Positions 46,900 to 57,759 of a DNA stretch of 64,000 nucleotides are shown here, in pieces. Made by a program: the position numbers and the translations under genes. Origin of the DNA: Stratiolaelaps scimitus (taxonomy: Eukaryota; Arthropoda; Arachnida; Mesostigmata; Laelapidae); assembly GCA_019614645.1 (NCBI GenBank), contig JABWDB010000008.1, positions 10,106,001 through 10,170,000 of the forward strand. The letters are read 5' to 3'. Position 1 is the first letter of the stretch; each line of letters starts with the position of its first letter. The notes under the pieces were generated by a model. It did not search any database, had not been told where the DNA came from, and saw only the letters and a list, made by a program, of their open reading frames with translations.

Positions 46900-47800
46900 C
46901 TCCACGTGTACAAGCTGTGACGAGGGGTTCTTCTCGCATGCTTTGGCGACCAACTAGACCCCCAACCGCAATCAACCCCGACAAGACTTCAGTGATGGCT
47001 CAGTCGGAGAAGAGTAAAGGACAGAGGAGTGTCGAGAAAGGCTATGATGTTAGCAGGGGATGGTCGTTGGGGTGTTCCTCTAAGGGGCATTGCGCGGTCG
47101 CTGGCAGCATCGGCGCCAGCTGGCGTCGTACGCTATACGCTTAGCACACACACATATATATACGGAAGGAGTTCGATGTTGGGCTTAGGATTGGTTGCTG
47201 CATAAGAGCTTCGTCGCTAGGTCCACGGACCTTGCTAACCCCGATAACGTTCGGTACTTTCTCTCTTCCACCTTCTCGCCTCCTGTGCCTCAACATAGAG
47301 CAAAGGGCGAACCCTGAGCTCAGGGGTGTTCCAGGATAATCGGTGCATGCTAGAAGGGGGTAATCGAGGTCTAGTGGGCTACGCTAGCTCCAGGTTGCGC
47401 GAGCAGGCTAAATGAAGGCGCGGAGGGCGAAGAAGAGAAAATGGCAGAAAAGAATTGCAGCAGTATGGTGGCAGTGGTGATGACGACGACGACGACGATA
47501 ACGAACAGAAACGAATGTAGGAGCAGGACGAGAAGCCTTTTCAGGACAAGGCAGTTCGGGCGTTGCGGAAAAGAAGCGGTCCTGCTTTTCGGCCAAAAGG
47601 CCCAACGGGGCTCTATACGGAAGACGCAAGGCAAGCAGCGGTGCGCGATACGCTAGTGGGAGCCAGTAACGTGGAACAATGATCGTGGAAGAAAGCTGGC
47701 CGAGCACATTGCAGAATCGGTCATACAACTAGCTCTTCTGCCATTTTGTTGATCCACGGACAAACAGCACACCGAACGCAACGCAACGGTCGTGCTGATA
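46900..47800. other. GC-rich block, possible promoter
   Basis: Frames are open on both strands without motifs, with a GAC/GAT repeat near 47478-47500. It lies upstream of the minus-strand candidate exon at 46662-46892. Confidence 0.25.
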
Positions 47801-48679
47801 GCACGGTTGGTTGTGTTGATCGCGTACACGACGGCTACAGATGTATAATACAGACGTACGTATGTCTACTGATGCATAGCGTGTGCCAGTGTCTCAATGG
47901 GCAATAGGGGATAAGGGACGAAACGGGAAGAGTGGGAAGAGGAATGAGTTGTGTCGTGTTACTATGGGAAGGCAAACAAGGAGAACCGCAACCGCTGTAA
48001 AGCTGCTCGTTCTGTGCTCACCCATGTCAACTAAACTTTGCCCGCCACTCGTTCTTGCTGCTTGCCACAACAGACCCTGCCAGTATTTGGTCGAACGGCG
48101 GTGCTGCGGACGTACACATTTGTATGGAAAAGTGACCAGCTCTATGAGCGTTTAGCGTATAGAATATGTGTAATTCAGACAAGCTTTCGTTATGCTGATG
48201 GATAGATGTGCCTAGGTGTACTGAACAGAGCCATAGAACGATGATATAGTAAGAACTACATGGTTCGTTTATGTACACGCAGATATCCAGCTAATACTCG
48301 CTCCAGCTTGGTAATGGCTCCACGGACAGCAAACCGGAGAGAGGACCAGTTGCTAGGGATAAAGAAGGAAAATACCTAAGGCAAGATTTATTACTTGCTG
48401 ATGGTTACACCGGTAACCACTGTGCGTGTCTTTTTTGAACCATGAAAGCTTATTGTATCGCTAAAAATATATGTACTATTATATTATTTTATATATGATA
48501 TAATCACTTACTTAGTAAGCATCCACTGATGTCGATGTAGATTTGCCCAACGATCCGTTTCAGGATGTTTATGGCTCCGTAATACGAGTGCAACTGTGGG
48601 CGACGCTTGCGATCACTTCAGCACTATCGGACCAAGGTTTTTTGCACCTGAGGTACTGCAAAATGTATAACGTTTGCAG

Positions 48680-49125
48680 CTAAGGTGCGAAGGTCCTCTG
48701 CTGTTGGATTTTGGTTCTTGTGGAAACGATCGCACATCGACATCGAGGAAACGCAAACGCCAGCCGAAGACGGAGGACCCTTTGCTGAGGAGGCCACTGA
48801 GAGTATTGGGACGAGTACCCCCCCCCAGCCCCAGTCGAACGAGAGAAGACGATGGGAGTGCTCTAGCCCCGTCAATGCGTGGCTGGGTATCTACAAGCCG
48901 TCTAGCGCCACGGTCTACAGCAAGAGTTCCTCGGGGAGCGTAGCCCCTGCCGATGTTGGGACCGTTGTCTCATCGTTTATATCGCGTTCGTCCATCTCGT
49001 GCCATCTCCCGTCTCTCCTGGCTCGACCCATCCTGTGCAACGAGATCTCGCCTCCGACAAAACGGATGGCCTCATCAACGCGCTACAGCAATCGGAGAAA
49101 CTTCAAGAGGAGTGAGGATCCCTGA
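48680..49125 (+). CDS. Candidate exon or degraded gene, unknown product
   Basis: A frame without an ATG opens after an acceptor-like TATAACGTTTGCAG (ending 48679) and runs about 148 codons to TGA at 49123-49125. It has an acidic Pro/Glu-rich section (HIDIEETQTPAEDGG) and then NAWLGIYKPSSATV. The IYKP string recalls the N-terminal motif of TruB-type pseudouridine synthases, but nothing else of that family follows, so this is only a hint. Other frames of the same region are also partly open, which could mean a frameshifted retrocopy. Confidence 0.2.
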
Positions 49126-49710
49126 CGTATGCGATGCCAGCCAGCAGAGCAAAAGCACAAAAATAGGGAGGATGACACTGGGAGCCGCCGAATCTTCGAT
49201 AAAAGCTGTTCCTCGATGAGTATATTGTGGGATTGACAGCAGACGAACGTCAGTGGAAGGAAAATGCCGCCACGAAATCGGATGCCGTCCATCATTAAGG
49301 AGTCGTAGCAGGACGCTACTTCGCTCCGCTGATCCCTATATAGTGTCTAGTACACACGCAAGTCAATCGTGTTACGCTAAGCTGGTCGTTTTCGGCGCCT
49401 GCCTCTTCACCGCGCATTGGTCCCGTTGAAGTAAACTCTTTTCCTTAGGGGTTCACGAAAAGATAACCTTGCGCCCATCTCGTTAGCTATACGGCTATAT
49501 ACATCGATATTTGTCGGCGATGCTTCCTAACTTCAATAATGATCATCGCATAACAACTAAGAGCTAACTTACACTGGAATTTATGATGTACATTTGTTAT
49601 ATCATCCTCAAACACTAAGAAGTGTATCTCTCCTTCTTGGCTCTATAACAACATACGTTATATGTCATCAAGGTAAACACACAGGACAGCCTATATATTA
49701 TTACATAATT

Positions 49711-49716
49711 ATATAA

Positions 49717-49770
<54 letters not shown>

Positions 49771-49776
49771 TTATAT
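49711..49776. repeat. Palindromic AT microsatellite
   Basis: A TA repeat of about 50 bases is bounded by ATATAAGTA (49711-49719) and its reverse complement TACTTATAT (49768-49776). The whole block is a near-perfect palindrome able to form a cruciform. Confidence 0.85.
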
Positions 49777-50459
49777 GAGTTGTTTCTAATAATGAAGAAA
49801 ACTGCTCTCGTCGTCTACGTTAACATTGAATTTCTTACTTGTGCTATATATATACACATATATTCGCGACATCCGAATGGCACGGCGAACGTGCAGTATT
49901 GTGCAATACGCATCATTTTTATTGGCAACGCCCCAGGAAGTGCCTCCGAACGAGACAGATCGAGGGTAAAAATATTGCAAGCATCCTCTGTACACAAAAC
50001 AACGATGGAAACAGTTCAACCACTGTCGTTATTTGTGTCCGGGTTCCTTGTCAATGCTACTGTCTAACTCAGAGATCATAGCTTGGGCGCAAAGTCTCCT
50101 AAATCTGGCTTTGTCGCGCCCGTCCATAAAACGAAGATGAAGATAAATATGACATTTATATACGTACGTGTATATTGCTCGTTATATAGCGAGAGCGGGT
50201 TCGAGCATACTGGCGATAGATAGAAATTGTTTCAATAATAAAATTCACCCTTCCGATGGGCAAATGTACTATTGCCTATACATACTATATATTTGTTACT
50301 TTTGACGACATGGCCACGCTTATAGTCTTAAGTGTTAAATCATACTCTAAGCTTAATGCATTGGGAGCGTTACCCGTTATGACTGGAGTCGGGCACAGTA
50401 GTGTGTCAATGTTAGCGGCTTTTTTCCCGACCGCACGACATTGTGGTAACGTTTGAGAC

Positions 50460-50477
50460 TTTATTGAAGGCTTTATT
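50460..50477 (-). terminator. Two AATAAA poly-A signals
   Basis: Minus-strand AATAAA hexamers at 50477-50472 and 50465-50460 lie about 140 and 150 bases past the stop codon of the candidate terminal exon at 50616-50926, a normal 3' UTR distance. Confidence 0.45.
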
Positions 50478-50615
50478 CTATGAATCGCCACATGCAATTT
50501 CATCATGTCCTCGTTTGAAAGTAAACCGCAGTGATAATCCTATGAAAATTAATCTAAACATAAGCCCCTTCGGACCGAGCACTCTCCATGTCCCAGTCAA
50601 TCCCCTCTCATTCGA

Positions 50616-50926
50616 TTACGACGTGTGTTGATACAAATTGCTTTCGATCCGCTCTCTAATCAAAGTGGCGAAGGAAAGCAATGCGTCCACTTGCAACATT
50701 GCTCGGGCAATGCTAAACCAATCATTGGTTGCTTCTGCTATACGAGGTTTGGGTTTTACCAAATTTCTCCCTCTGCGAAAGGGCTTAAGAAACGCCATTG
50801 ATTCTGTTGTTCCAGGAACCGCAGGGATATCTGGGGGCGCTAATTGGCGAATCCCCCGTGGCAATGGCATAGACAGACGGCGGGACAGAGTCCACGAGAA
50901 CCTCTGTACGCCTTTCGACTCGTGGT
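50616..50926 (-). CDS. Candidate terminal coding exon, unknown protein
   Basis: A strong acceptor, TTTTCCTTTTTGCAG, ends at 50927. After it one frame (phase: first two bases complete a codon) is open for about 103 codons to TAA at 50618-50616, with two AATAAA signals downstream. The protein end is basic and proline-rich (SRRLSMPLPRGIRQLAPPD, FRRGRNLVKPKPR) and then helix-like (NDWFSIARAMLQVDALL). Dibasic sites would allow processing as a peptide precursor, but no known hormone motif or cysteine is present. A 176-codon frame without ATG is open on the other strand; the splice and poly-A signals favour the minus strand. Upstream exons are not fixed. Confidence 0.42.
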
Positions 50927-50959
50927 CTGCAAAAAGGAAAATGCTCAATCAGGTATCGC

Positions 50960-51940
50960 TTATATCGCTCGACGTCGACGACGCCGATCTCAAGATCGTA
51001 CCGCTTCGTATAGTAGTCAGCACAAAAATGCAGAAGTTTGTTTGGTTTAACTATTCGTATGCTAGGAGCAGAAAACGTTTAACGTCGCCACCTGTGGACC
51101 GAACTTGCATGTGGACCACCGTCGTCACAAGCGTGTCGGACCGCCGTCAATTTCTAACATCCCTGTAATATGCAGACGGCACGCAACACTAATCTCATTT
51201 CCGGAGGTGGACTCTCTATTGGGATTGTGGGAGAAATGCGTGGCATCCACAAGAAATAAAAACCATTGGGGATGTCGCAAGCGGAAGAAGCGCCAATGTA
51301 GACGTGCTGAGATTTCGACACCGATAACGTGATCGCAACCCGTAGACAGATGGTGATGGGGAAACAACTGGGCATTGGCTCCACGGTTAATGAGGTAGCG
51401 TTTCGACTATTTCGACCCAGCTAATGCAATGTCTGGTCCCTGTTCGCTATTGTAATATGATGAATGTAACACTGTCCGGAATTCTTCGTGAATTCCCTTG
51501 CTTCTTATTCTATATTATTCTGGTCTCACGTTTTGTGAAATTCAACATCTCGCCATTAACGATAGCTGATAAAGCGGCCTCAGGATATCCGATATAGATA
51601 CACGGATCACAGAGAGCCTTTTGGGCTCAAATCATCGTGATATGCCATTTTGCTGTTTAACTCTCCGATAAATTCGCCCGCAGTTTAAAGCGATGCTCCG
51701 CCTCCCTCCGGCCTCTGTGAGCTGGATGTAAATGACATATCCAGCCGGCATCTGTGTTCTTATTGACACGGAATATTCTTTAGTCGAGTACAACCTTACG
51801 CTTGACAAAGTCGTACTCGCATTAAAATGCTTCACCCATTATGAAGCCGCACTGCCTCCGAGCGAGCAAAATTAGCCTCAGATAGATAACTGATAACAAC
51901 CGATGTTGGGCCGCTGCGTTCATTCCTATTTCTGTCTCCC
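50960..51940. other. Non-coding or intronic stretch
   Basis: If the exon at 50616-50926 is real this is its upstream intron. No preceding exon with matching phase could be chosen with confidence. Confidence 0.3.
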
Positions 51941-51951
51941 CATGATTATTA

Positions 51952-52042
51952 GGAAGTGAGTAGATTTTCCGGGCGGATTCGCAGCCAACATTTAACGTCC
52001 ACGGTACAACTGCTTTCGGCATTGCTTCGGAAGGCGGACTCG
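51952..52042 (-). mobile_element. Tiny retroposon, copy D, with 9-bp duplication
   Basis: This copy is flanked by the perfect direct repeat TGATTATTA at 51943-51951 and 52043-52051. In element orientation it begins CGAGTCCGCCTTCCGAAGC, matches copy C through CCGTGGACGTTAAATGTTGG and ends in CCCGGAAAATCTACTCACTTCC, about 12 bases longer than C at the 3' side. The 5' border equals that of copy C. The 3' hairpin is weakened by two changes. Confidence 0.75.
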
Positions 52043-52324
52043 TGATTATTACTACTCACGTCGCTGCGACGATCTGCTGGATCTAGTGAGGATCCAGATG
52101 AATCTTTTGTGTAATAGTTTGTCCACAGGAACGTCCCTTGTTTTTAGATTCATCCACCACACCTGTGCACTACCGCGAACATAGAGTGGTTTCGACACAG
52201 GGATTCGGGCACTGTAACTTTCGCGCGATACGCCAGAGTGCTCGCATTGTCTATTTTACGATGATGATAATCCATCTTACACCTGAAAGGGCCATACTGC
52301 TAGTGGGTACTGATCATGAGAATC

Positions 52325-52374
52325 GACATTTTACGTCCACGGTATTGCTTCCGCATTGCGTCGTCAGGCAGATG
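52325..52374 (-). mobile_element. Tiny retroposon, copy E, broken
   Basis: A partial copy running GCATCTGCCTGACGACGCAA, TGCGGAAGCAATACCGTGGA and CGTAAAATGTCG in element orientation. It lacks the 3' hairpin and abuts the 5'-truncated LINE that begins near 52375. The LINE may have inserted into or beside it. Confidence 0.5.
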
Positions 52375-54446
52375 CCTTAAAGGCAGATGTTCTGGAGATT
52401 TTCTGGAGTGGTATGTACGACGACTACCAAACCAGGCTTCTCAACGTATCCTGGCGTGATGTCTTTCGTCGGTGTCGCTCAGTAAATGATATGTACAACT
52501 CGTTTCTCAAGATTATGCATGCTCTCATATCGGAGTTCATACCAAAAGGGCGTCCTCACTCAGAGCAAAATCAAATACGGCTTTGTGTCCAAAAACTGGA
52601 GGCTCTCGTGAAATCGGATCCAAGCCCGCGTCTTGCCTCCCGCCTTAAGAAAGCTTCGACTCGACTGCGTATTTTACAAGAGTCAGCGCTAAATTTCAGA
52701 AACAGCAAAGAATTCTTCAGATATGCGAACAAACGGATAAAAGGTGTAGATGGGGTTGGCGCCATACAAATTAATGGTGTTCTGGAGTCAGACGATTTGG
52801 TTAAAGCAGAAGCTTTTAAGTCCTTTTTCGGGTCAGTATTCGTGCCCCAAATTACAGCTGCAAACCACACGGCTACTATAAACGTGAGAGCACGCTGTCC
52901 AAGGCTGGATATTACGGATCATCTTATCCTACGAAAGATCCAGGAGTTGCCGTTAAAATGCAGTCAAACCCCTGATGGCTTGCCGCCGATCCTATACAAG
53001 AAACTGGGTCTGGCTGTTGTCGAACCGTTAAAATTGATCTTCTGCCGCTCCTATGAGGACGGAACAGTCCCTGACTGCTTTAAGCTCTCAATTGTTACGC
53101 CTGTCCATAAAGCGAAAGACAAGAGTTATGTAGGTAACTATAGACCTGTAGCCCAGGGGTCCATAGCGTGCCTCATTTTTGAGAAGATACTCGTAGATCA
53201 CATTTACTCATACCTCTCCATAAATGACCTCCTTGACAGCGAACAACATGGTTTTACCAAAGGAAAGTCGACCGAAACCCAGCTGATTGAAATGGTCCAT
53301 GACTTGGCTCTATTTCAGAACGAGAGAGTCGACTATGATTGCATTTACTTTGATTTTTCCAAAGCATTCGACCGCGTCAATCATAGCCTTTTAATCTCCA
53401 AACTTTTATCTCTCAAAGTAGATCCACATAGTGTTGAGTGGATCCGAAGCTATCTAACGGATAGAAAGTTCTGCGTAAAAATAAACAATACTCTCAGCAC
53501 GTATGATCGGTGCCCATCTGGGGTACCTCAGGGTTCGTGCGTGGGCCCGCTTTTATTCTGTATCTTTGTGTTAGATCTTAAAAATAGTTTTCCAAGCGGT
53601 GTAAAACACAAGTTCTATGCTGATGATTTGAAATTGTATGCACCAGTGCGGAGTGCTGAGGACAGACTCCTCCTTCAATCAGCCATTACCGCTGTTGAAC
53701 AGTGGTGTTGTAAGAACGACATGTTGATCTCCATTCCGAAATGTGCAGTTCTGTGCACCTCTACTTACAAAAATGAATACACGATCAATGGTGATGTTAT
53801 CAAATGTGAAAGCTCCATGCGGGATCTGGGTGTCATAGTGACTTCCTCCCTTGTTTTTGATCTGCATGTGACAGAGGTAGTTCGGTCTGCCTCATTAATA
53901 TGTAACACAATTTTTAGATGTTTTATTATCAAAAATGTCGATTTCTATCTTGCGCTCTATAAGAGCCTTGTCATTCCAAAATTTCTTTACTGCTCTCCAG
54001 TTTGGAGGCCCTATCTCAAAAAACATATCCTAGCGCTTGAAAGGGTGCAATCGAAGTTCATCCGAAGAGTCAGTCTGCGTTGTGATGTTCCGAGGGAAGT
54101 GGTGAAGCTTCCCTCCCTAATGACCATATTAGATACTGCGGACCTACGCTTGTTTCAGCGACTAAGACCAAATAGTTCTGTCAAACATTTCGTCGAATTT
54201 CGTCCAAACCCGCTGCGCAGTGGACGTACAGTGCGCACTGCGTCAGTAGCACGCACCGAAAAGCTAAATAATTTGTTCTCCTGGAGAGTCGCACGTCTCC
54301 TACGAGACTCAGGAAGTGGACATCTGCCATTACCACAATTGTAAAAAATTCACTTCGCTCTACCAATTTATGTAATTTCTTTAATAATCTCTGTACCACC
54401 CCCTTTTGGTTAATAAAGGTGTATTTGTATTGTATTGTATTGTATG
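52375..54446 (+). mobile_element. 5'-truncated non-LTR retrotransposon (LINE)
   Basis: The copy starts inside ORF2 between the endonuclease and the reverse transcriptase. It runs through an open reverse transcriptase frame, a 3' UTR of about 65 bases with AATAAA at 54412-54417, and a tail of TGTAT units to 54446. Its protein differs clearly from that of the LINE at 11-16 kb, so it is another family, yet it shares the same tail type and an AATAAA at similar spacing. No target-site duplication could be seen. Confidence 0.85.
52381..54344 (+). CDS. Partial LINE ORF2: reverse transcriptase
   Basis: The frame is open from the truncation point to TAA at 54342-54344, about 650 residues. Numbered from the open frame at 52356 it holds NYRPVAQGS (261-269), QHGFTKGKSTE (297-307), FDFSKAFDRVNH (332-343) with the catalytic Asp, SGVPQGSCVGPLLF (388-401) and FYADDLKLY (420-428). 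The thumb region ends near 600, with no RNase H. The endonuclease is missing, so it cannot integrate by itself. No ATG stands at the front (first Met is residue 20), as expected for a 5'-truncated copy. The absence of internal stops over about 2 kb shows recent insertion. The GVPQGS/YADD style and RDLGV motif fit the CR1/Jockey group. Confidence 0.93.
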
Positions 54447-54515
54447 TCGGGGATCGAACCCGTGCACCTACGTGTCTTCCCCGGTTGCAAGGCGCACAGG
54501 AGCCGCTGCAAACAC
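54447..54515 (-). mobile_element. tRNA-like SINE fragment, minus strand
   Basis: Directly after the LINE tail the minus strand carries GCGCCTTGCAACCGGGGAAG, then ACACGTAGG and a consensus B box, GGGTTCGATCCCCGAC. This is the anticodon-arm to T-arm part of a tRNA-like head. The same order appears at about 60010-60070. An intact tRNA gene is not supported because the acceptor stem cannot be closed. Confidence 0.45.
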
Positions 54516-54519
54516 CAAA

Positions 54520-55363
54520 CAGCTAAAGAGAATATAATCAACCTTCCTCGGAATCGATAAAGAGAGAAACTAACCTGTTTTAGAGGGGAGCCTACTAGCT
54601 TCACACCTGCTTCACAGTTTTTGACCGCGTCGGTGAAATCAACCGCTATTAGGTAATTTTCTAATCCTCTGTTCAAAACACTTCAAATCATTGCAATATC
54701 TTTAAGAGCCCAGAACAAGGCAAGCAGACATCGCGAATATCATATGTACCTCTCCATATTGTGAAACGTGTTTGACCATAGTGAGATAGGTCAGCATAAC
54801 TGATAATTGAGTTCCCTTGGCATTATTTGAAATATGTTTCTTCCGTCCTCATATACGCGGCATGTGTTCGGCATGCCGTTTCCAAACGCGTGTACTCATC
54901 ATATTGCTCGTGCAAAATGGGCTATTGTTCCTGCTATCCGACCATCACGCGTCCAGGGCCAAGGGCACGAACGCCCTTGAAATATCCACGGTCCCGTCTG
55001 AATCTGAAGTCGACCCATCATCCAGCTATTAGAAGGCTACTTCACAACCGGACGCTGCATAAGAATAGAAACAAGAATATGGTTCTCGAGCACCGCAGGT
55101 CAAGTCAAGCCAGGTAAAGCATCATTAAATTGTCCAAGATTGCATTTGCAATCTACTCACCTTACCGTTACCAGGCATACAGACAACAAACTTAGAGTTA
55201 TTTAGTTTTAGTTACACCTACACAGTGCACAATGATACATGATAGCCCAATGCAGATTTAGACAACCTAATCTACGTGGATGTTCAGCTCTCGTACAAAT
55301 GGCTATCTGTCATCCATTGTAGTTAAAGGCGGACCAAGCGCGGCTTGTCGCAAGCAGAGACTG

Positions 55364-55412
<49 letters not shown>

Positions 55413-55800
55413 ATGTATATTTATATCTGCCTATCTTCGTGCTAATTCGACGTACCAACGGAAATTGAGGAAATGACCATTCTCAATGATCTCGTATACA
55501 AAGATATCGTCTGACATCTTTCGCTGCATCTTCCACTTGATTCTGTACATTTAGGAGATTCGTTAATCAAGGCACGTACTAATCGACTAACTACAATCCA
55601 CCCTCATTTGTTTCGTGTACACAATTCTTCCACGTATCCACCGCCAATACCGGTGTATATATATATATATATGTCTTCGGCGACAGTGTCAACTCGAACA
55701 GCTTCCTTTGCTCCTTACTTATAATAAATAAACAAATGACAATGAAACTAGTTCGCTACAGCGTTACCTACCTAGAGGCAAGGTGGTATATTATGGTACT
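54520..55800. other. Non-coding stretch with AT microsatellites
   Basis: AT repeats lie at 55364-55404 (running into GT) and 55655-55672. An open frame ending at a donor-like CCAG/GTAAAG near 55116 has no ATG-supported start or motif. Confidence 0.35.
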
Positions 55801-55819
55801 ACAAGTGTGCATAACTTAC

Positions 55820-55947
55820 TTCAGAAAAATCAGGGAGGTTTAGCAAACGGGTTCCAGACGGCGAATCATGACTGTGCATGGTATAAAGATAACTTAAATA
55901 CTTGAATTGCGTTAAATTTCCAATTGGCGATCTTGTATTCAAAATTG
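55820..55947 (-). CDS. Candidate internal exon, unknown product
   Basis: A consensus donor, CTGAA/GTAAGT, ends a 128-base segment on the minus strand that starts after an acceptor-like ATATTTGTTATAG. The frame is open throughout and includes NTRSPIGNLTQFKYLSYLYT and DSPSGTRLLNLPDFSE. The phase at its end (0) does not match the start of the exon at 50616-50926, so if both belong to one gene another exon must lie between. No family is recognised. Confidence 0.25.
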
Positions 55948-56051
55948 CTATAACAAATATAGTCGTTTCAGTTTGCATTATATAGCATATCCGTAGCAGG
56001 TTGTGCATAACCCTGATAGGAATATTTCGTATTGTCTAGAGCTCTCTGGTA

Positions 56052-56405
56052 ATGGCATGTCCACCCTTTGACAGATGGAAACCTCCTCAGTTCGAAGCTA
56101 TAGTATTTGCAATGCATATTCAAGATCACGGCTCTCACCTGAAAGATTCAAATAGATGGATTGGATCAGCTACAACTTCATCGCTTCGTTCCTCATCAAG
56201 GTCTTTCATTGTCTATGCAAATCTCTTAGGCACATATCGATGTCAACGCTACAGAGTTCAAGACGGCTTAAACAATCTAACCACCAGTGATGGTGGACAA
56301 TGGTTGAGAGGTCTGGAAAATAACTTCCAACCACCCGATAACGGTACTGCCAGAACAAGTAATAACGTGACAGTGGTACTAGCTGCTTTGTTCAGAGCCC
56401 GGTAG
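56052..56405 (+). CDS. Small ATG-started ORF, unknown product
   Basis: A true ATG opens 117 codons to TAG in DNA of ordinary base composition, so the frame is not explained by a GC-rich island. The protein starts MACPPFDRWKPPQFEA, has a Ser-rich middle and a hydrophobic end (NNVTVVLAALFRA). There is no signal peptide, no recognised domain and no clear poly-A signal close by. It could be a small gene, a fragment of an unknown mobile element, or chance. Confidence 0.22.
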   Translation: MACPPFDRWKPPQFEAIVFAMHIQDHGSHLKDSNRWIGSATTSSLRSSSRSFIVYANLLGTYRCQRYRVQDGLNNLTTSDGGQWLRGLENNFQPPDNGTARTSNNVTVVLAALFRAR

Positions 56406-56599
56406 TAGCACTTAAGCCATTTCCGTGCACTCCTGCTGGGTATTGGAGCTAACGCCACACACAATTTCATTTCCGGCTCTACGAAGGTTTTACCCTAGCG
56501 CAGATAACGTGCTCAACTAGAACTCAACACCTACTACCCCATTGTTCGTTTAGCCTGCTGCCTGTTGGCCATTCCATAATAGCAATCCCCTGATCTGAT

Positions 56600-57720
56600 G
56601 CGATTGCTGCGAGTCGTCCCGTCTCGACCCGGCTGCGTCTCGCGATTTTTGTGCAGTTGGCTTTTGTTCGAAGGATCGTAGACGCTTAGAGTTCGAGAGG
56701 GTCTCGGGGCCAAATGATGCGCGCCCTTGCAGAAGCGGCTGAGTCTGGTAGTGCTACTGGCTGAGTGGCGGCTGTCCCGGTTGTCGCCCGTCGAGAGCAG
56801 GTCAGGTCATTGCGTCTGTATAGCACCCCTTGTTCTGTTGCCGCCGCCGCGGCCGCCGACGGTGAACGCGACGCAGCCTATACAAAGTAATATCGTGTGT
56901 TGCCAATGGTGCGACCTTTCTCCCGCCTCTCTTTGGCTCGCTTCTTCCTGACTCGGTGTTCTCCAAACGCCACTGTGGGCCAAAAAGGCAAAGAACCGTG
57001 AGCGGGCCTGAGCTCAAGGGGTGCTCCTTGTTCGCGTGTTAAAGTTGGTAGGTGGGCACGCATGTGCGCATATGCATCCGTGAGCCTTGCCTCCCGGTCG
57101 CGAGTAGCTTCGACAACCGCGCCTCTCGTGCGTTTGCCCGCTGCGTGGTGTGGCCTTGCAACCTGTTTGCCTGCCTGCAGTCTGTCGCCAAAAGTTGCCG
57201 GCGAATAGAGAGCTGGGACACGCAGACGTAGAGGCGGCATAAGGCTGCTCGTGGAAGAGGAGGAAGTGGTGGCGACGGTGGCGGCACAGCTCGTTGCTTA
57301 CTCTCAGGCTCCGTTGTTCCATACTGCAACCGCAAACGAGCAGGAGGCTAGAGGGAGGGCAACGGAAGAGAAAGAGAGCGAGCAAAGCGAGGAGAGAACG
57401 AAGGGTAGGACGTCTTCGGAGTGTGTTATTATTACCCAACGTCGGTCGGTCGCTCGCTCGCCCGCTTGCTGCTAGCTCGCTTGAGCTAGCGTGGGCTATA
57501 TTAGCGGTTAGGAAGCTGAGAAGCGCACAAGCCTCGGCGTCGCCACAGCCCGAGAGAGCTTCCCATCGAGAGCTAGAGCTCAGGTCGACGCTGAGAAGAA
57601 TGAGTCAAAGGAAGAGGCTTTGAGATGGTGGCAATTCTGCGGCGGTAGAGGCAGCGGAGGCTGCTGCTGCTAGCGACGATGCTGGCGATGGCAGGCGGCG
57701 GCGGCGGCGCCGGTGGCATA
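56600..57720. other. GC-rich island, possible promoter or 5' UTR
   Basis: Overlapping open frames on both strands lack motifs. Purine runs and GGC repeats occur near 57690-57705. No exon was fixed. Confidence 0.3.
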
Positions 57721-57759
57721 CGTCACGTCATATGACCATGCCAGAAGACAGCAGCATGT

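Noticed and set aside
47220..47240. Further copy of the tiny retroposon at GTCCACGGAC
   Set aside because: The match does not extend beyond the palindrome-like decamer.
50638..51168. 176-codon plus-strand open frame opposite the candidate terminal exon
   Set aside because: It starts with TTG, lacks a splice acceptor and poly-A signal, and the minus strand has all of these.
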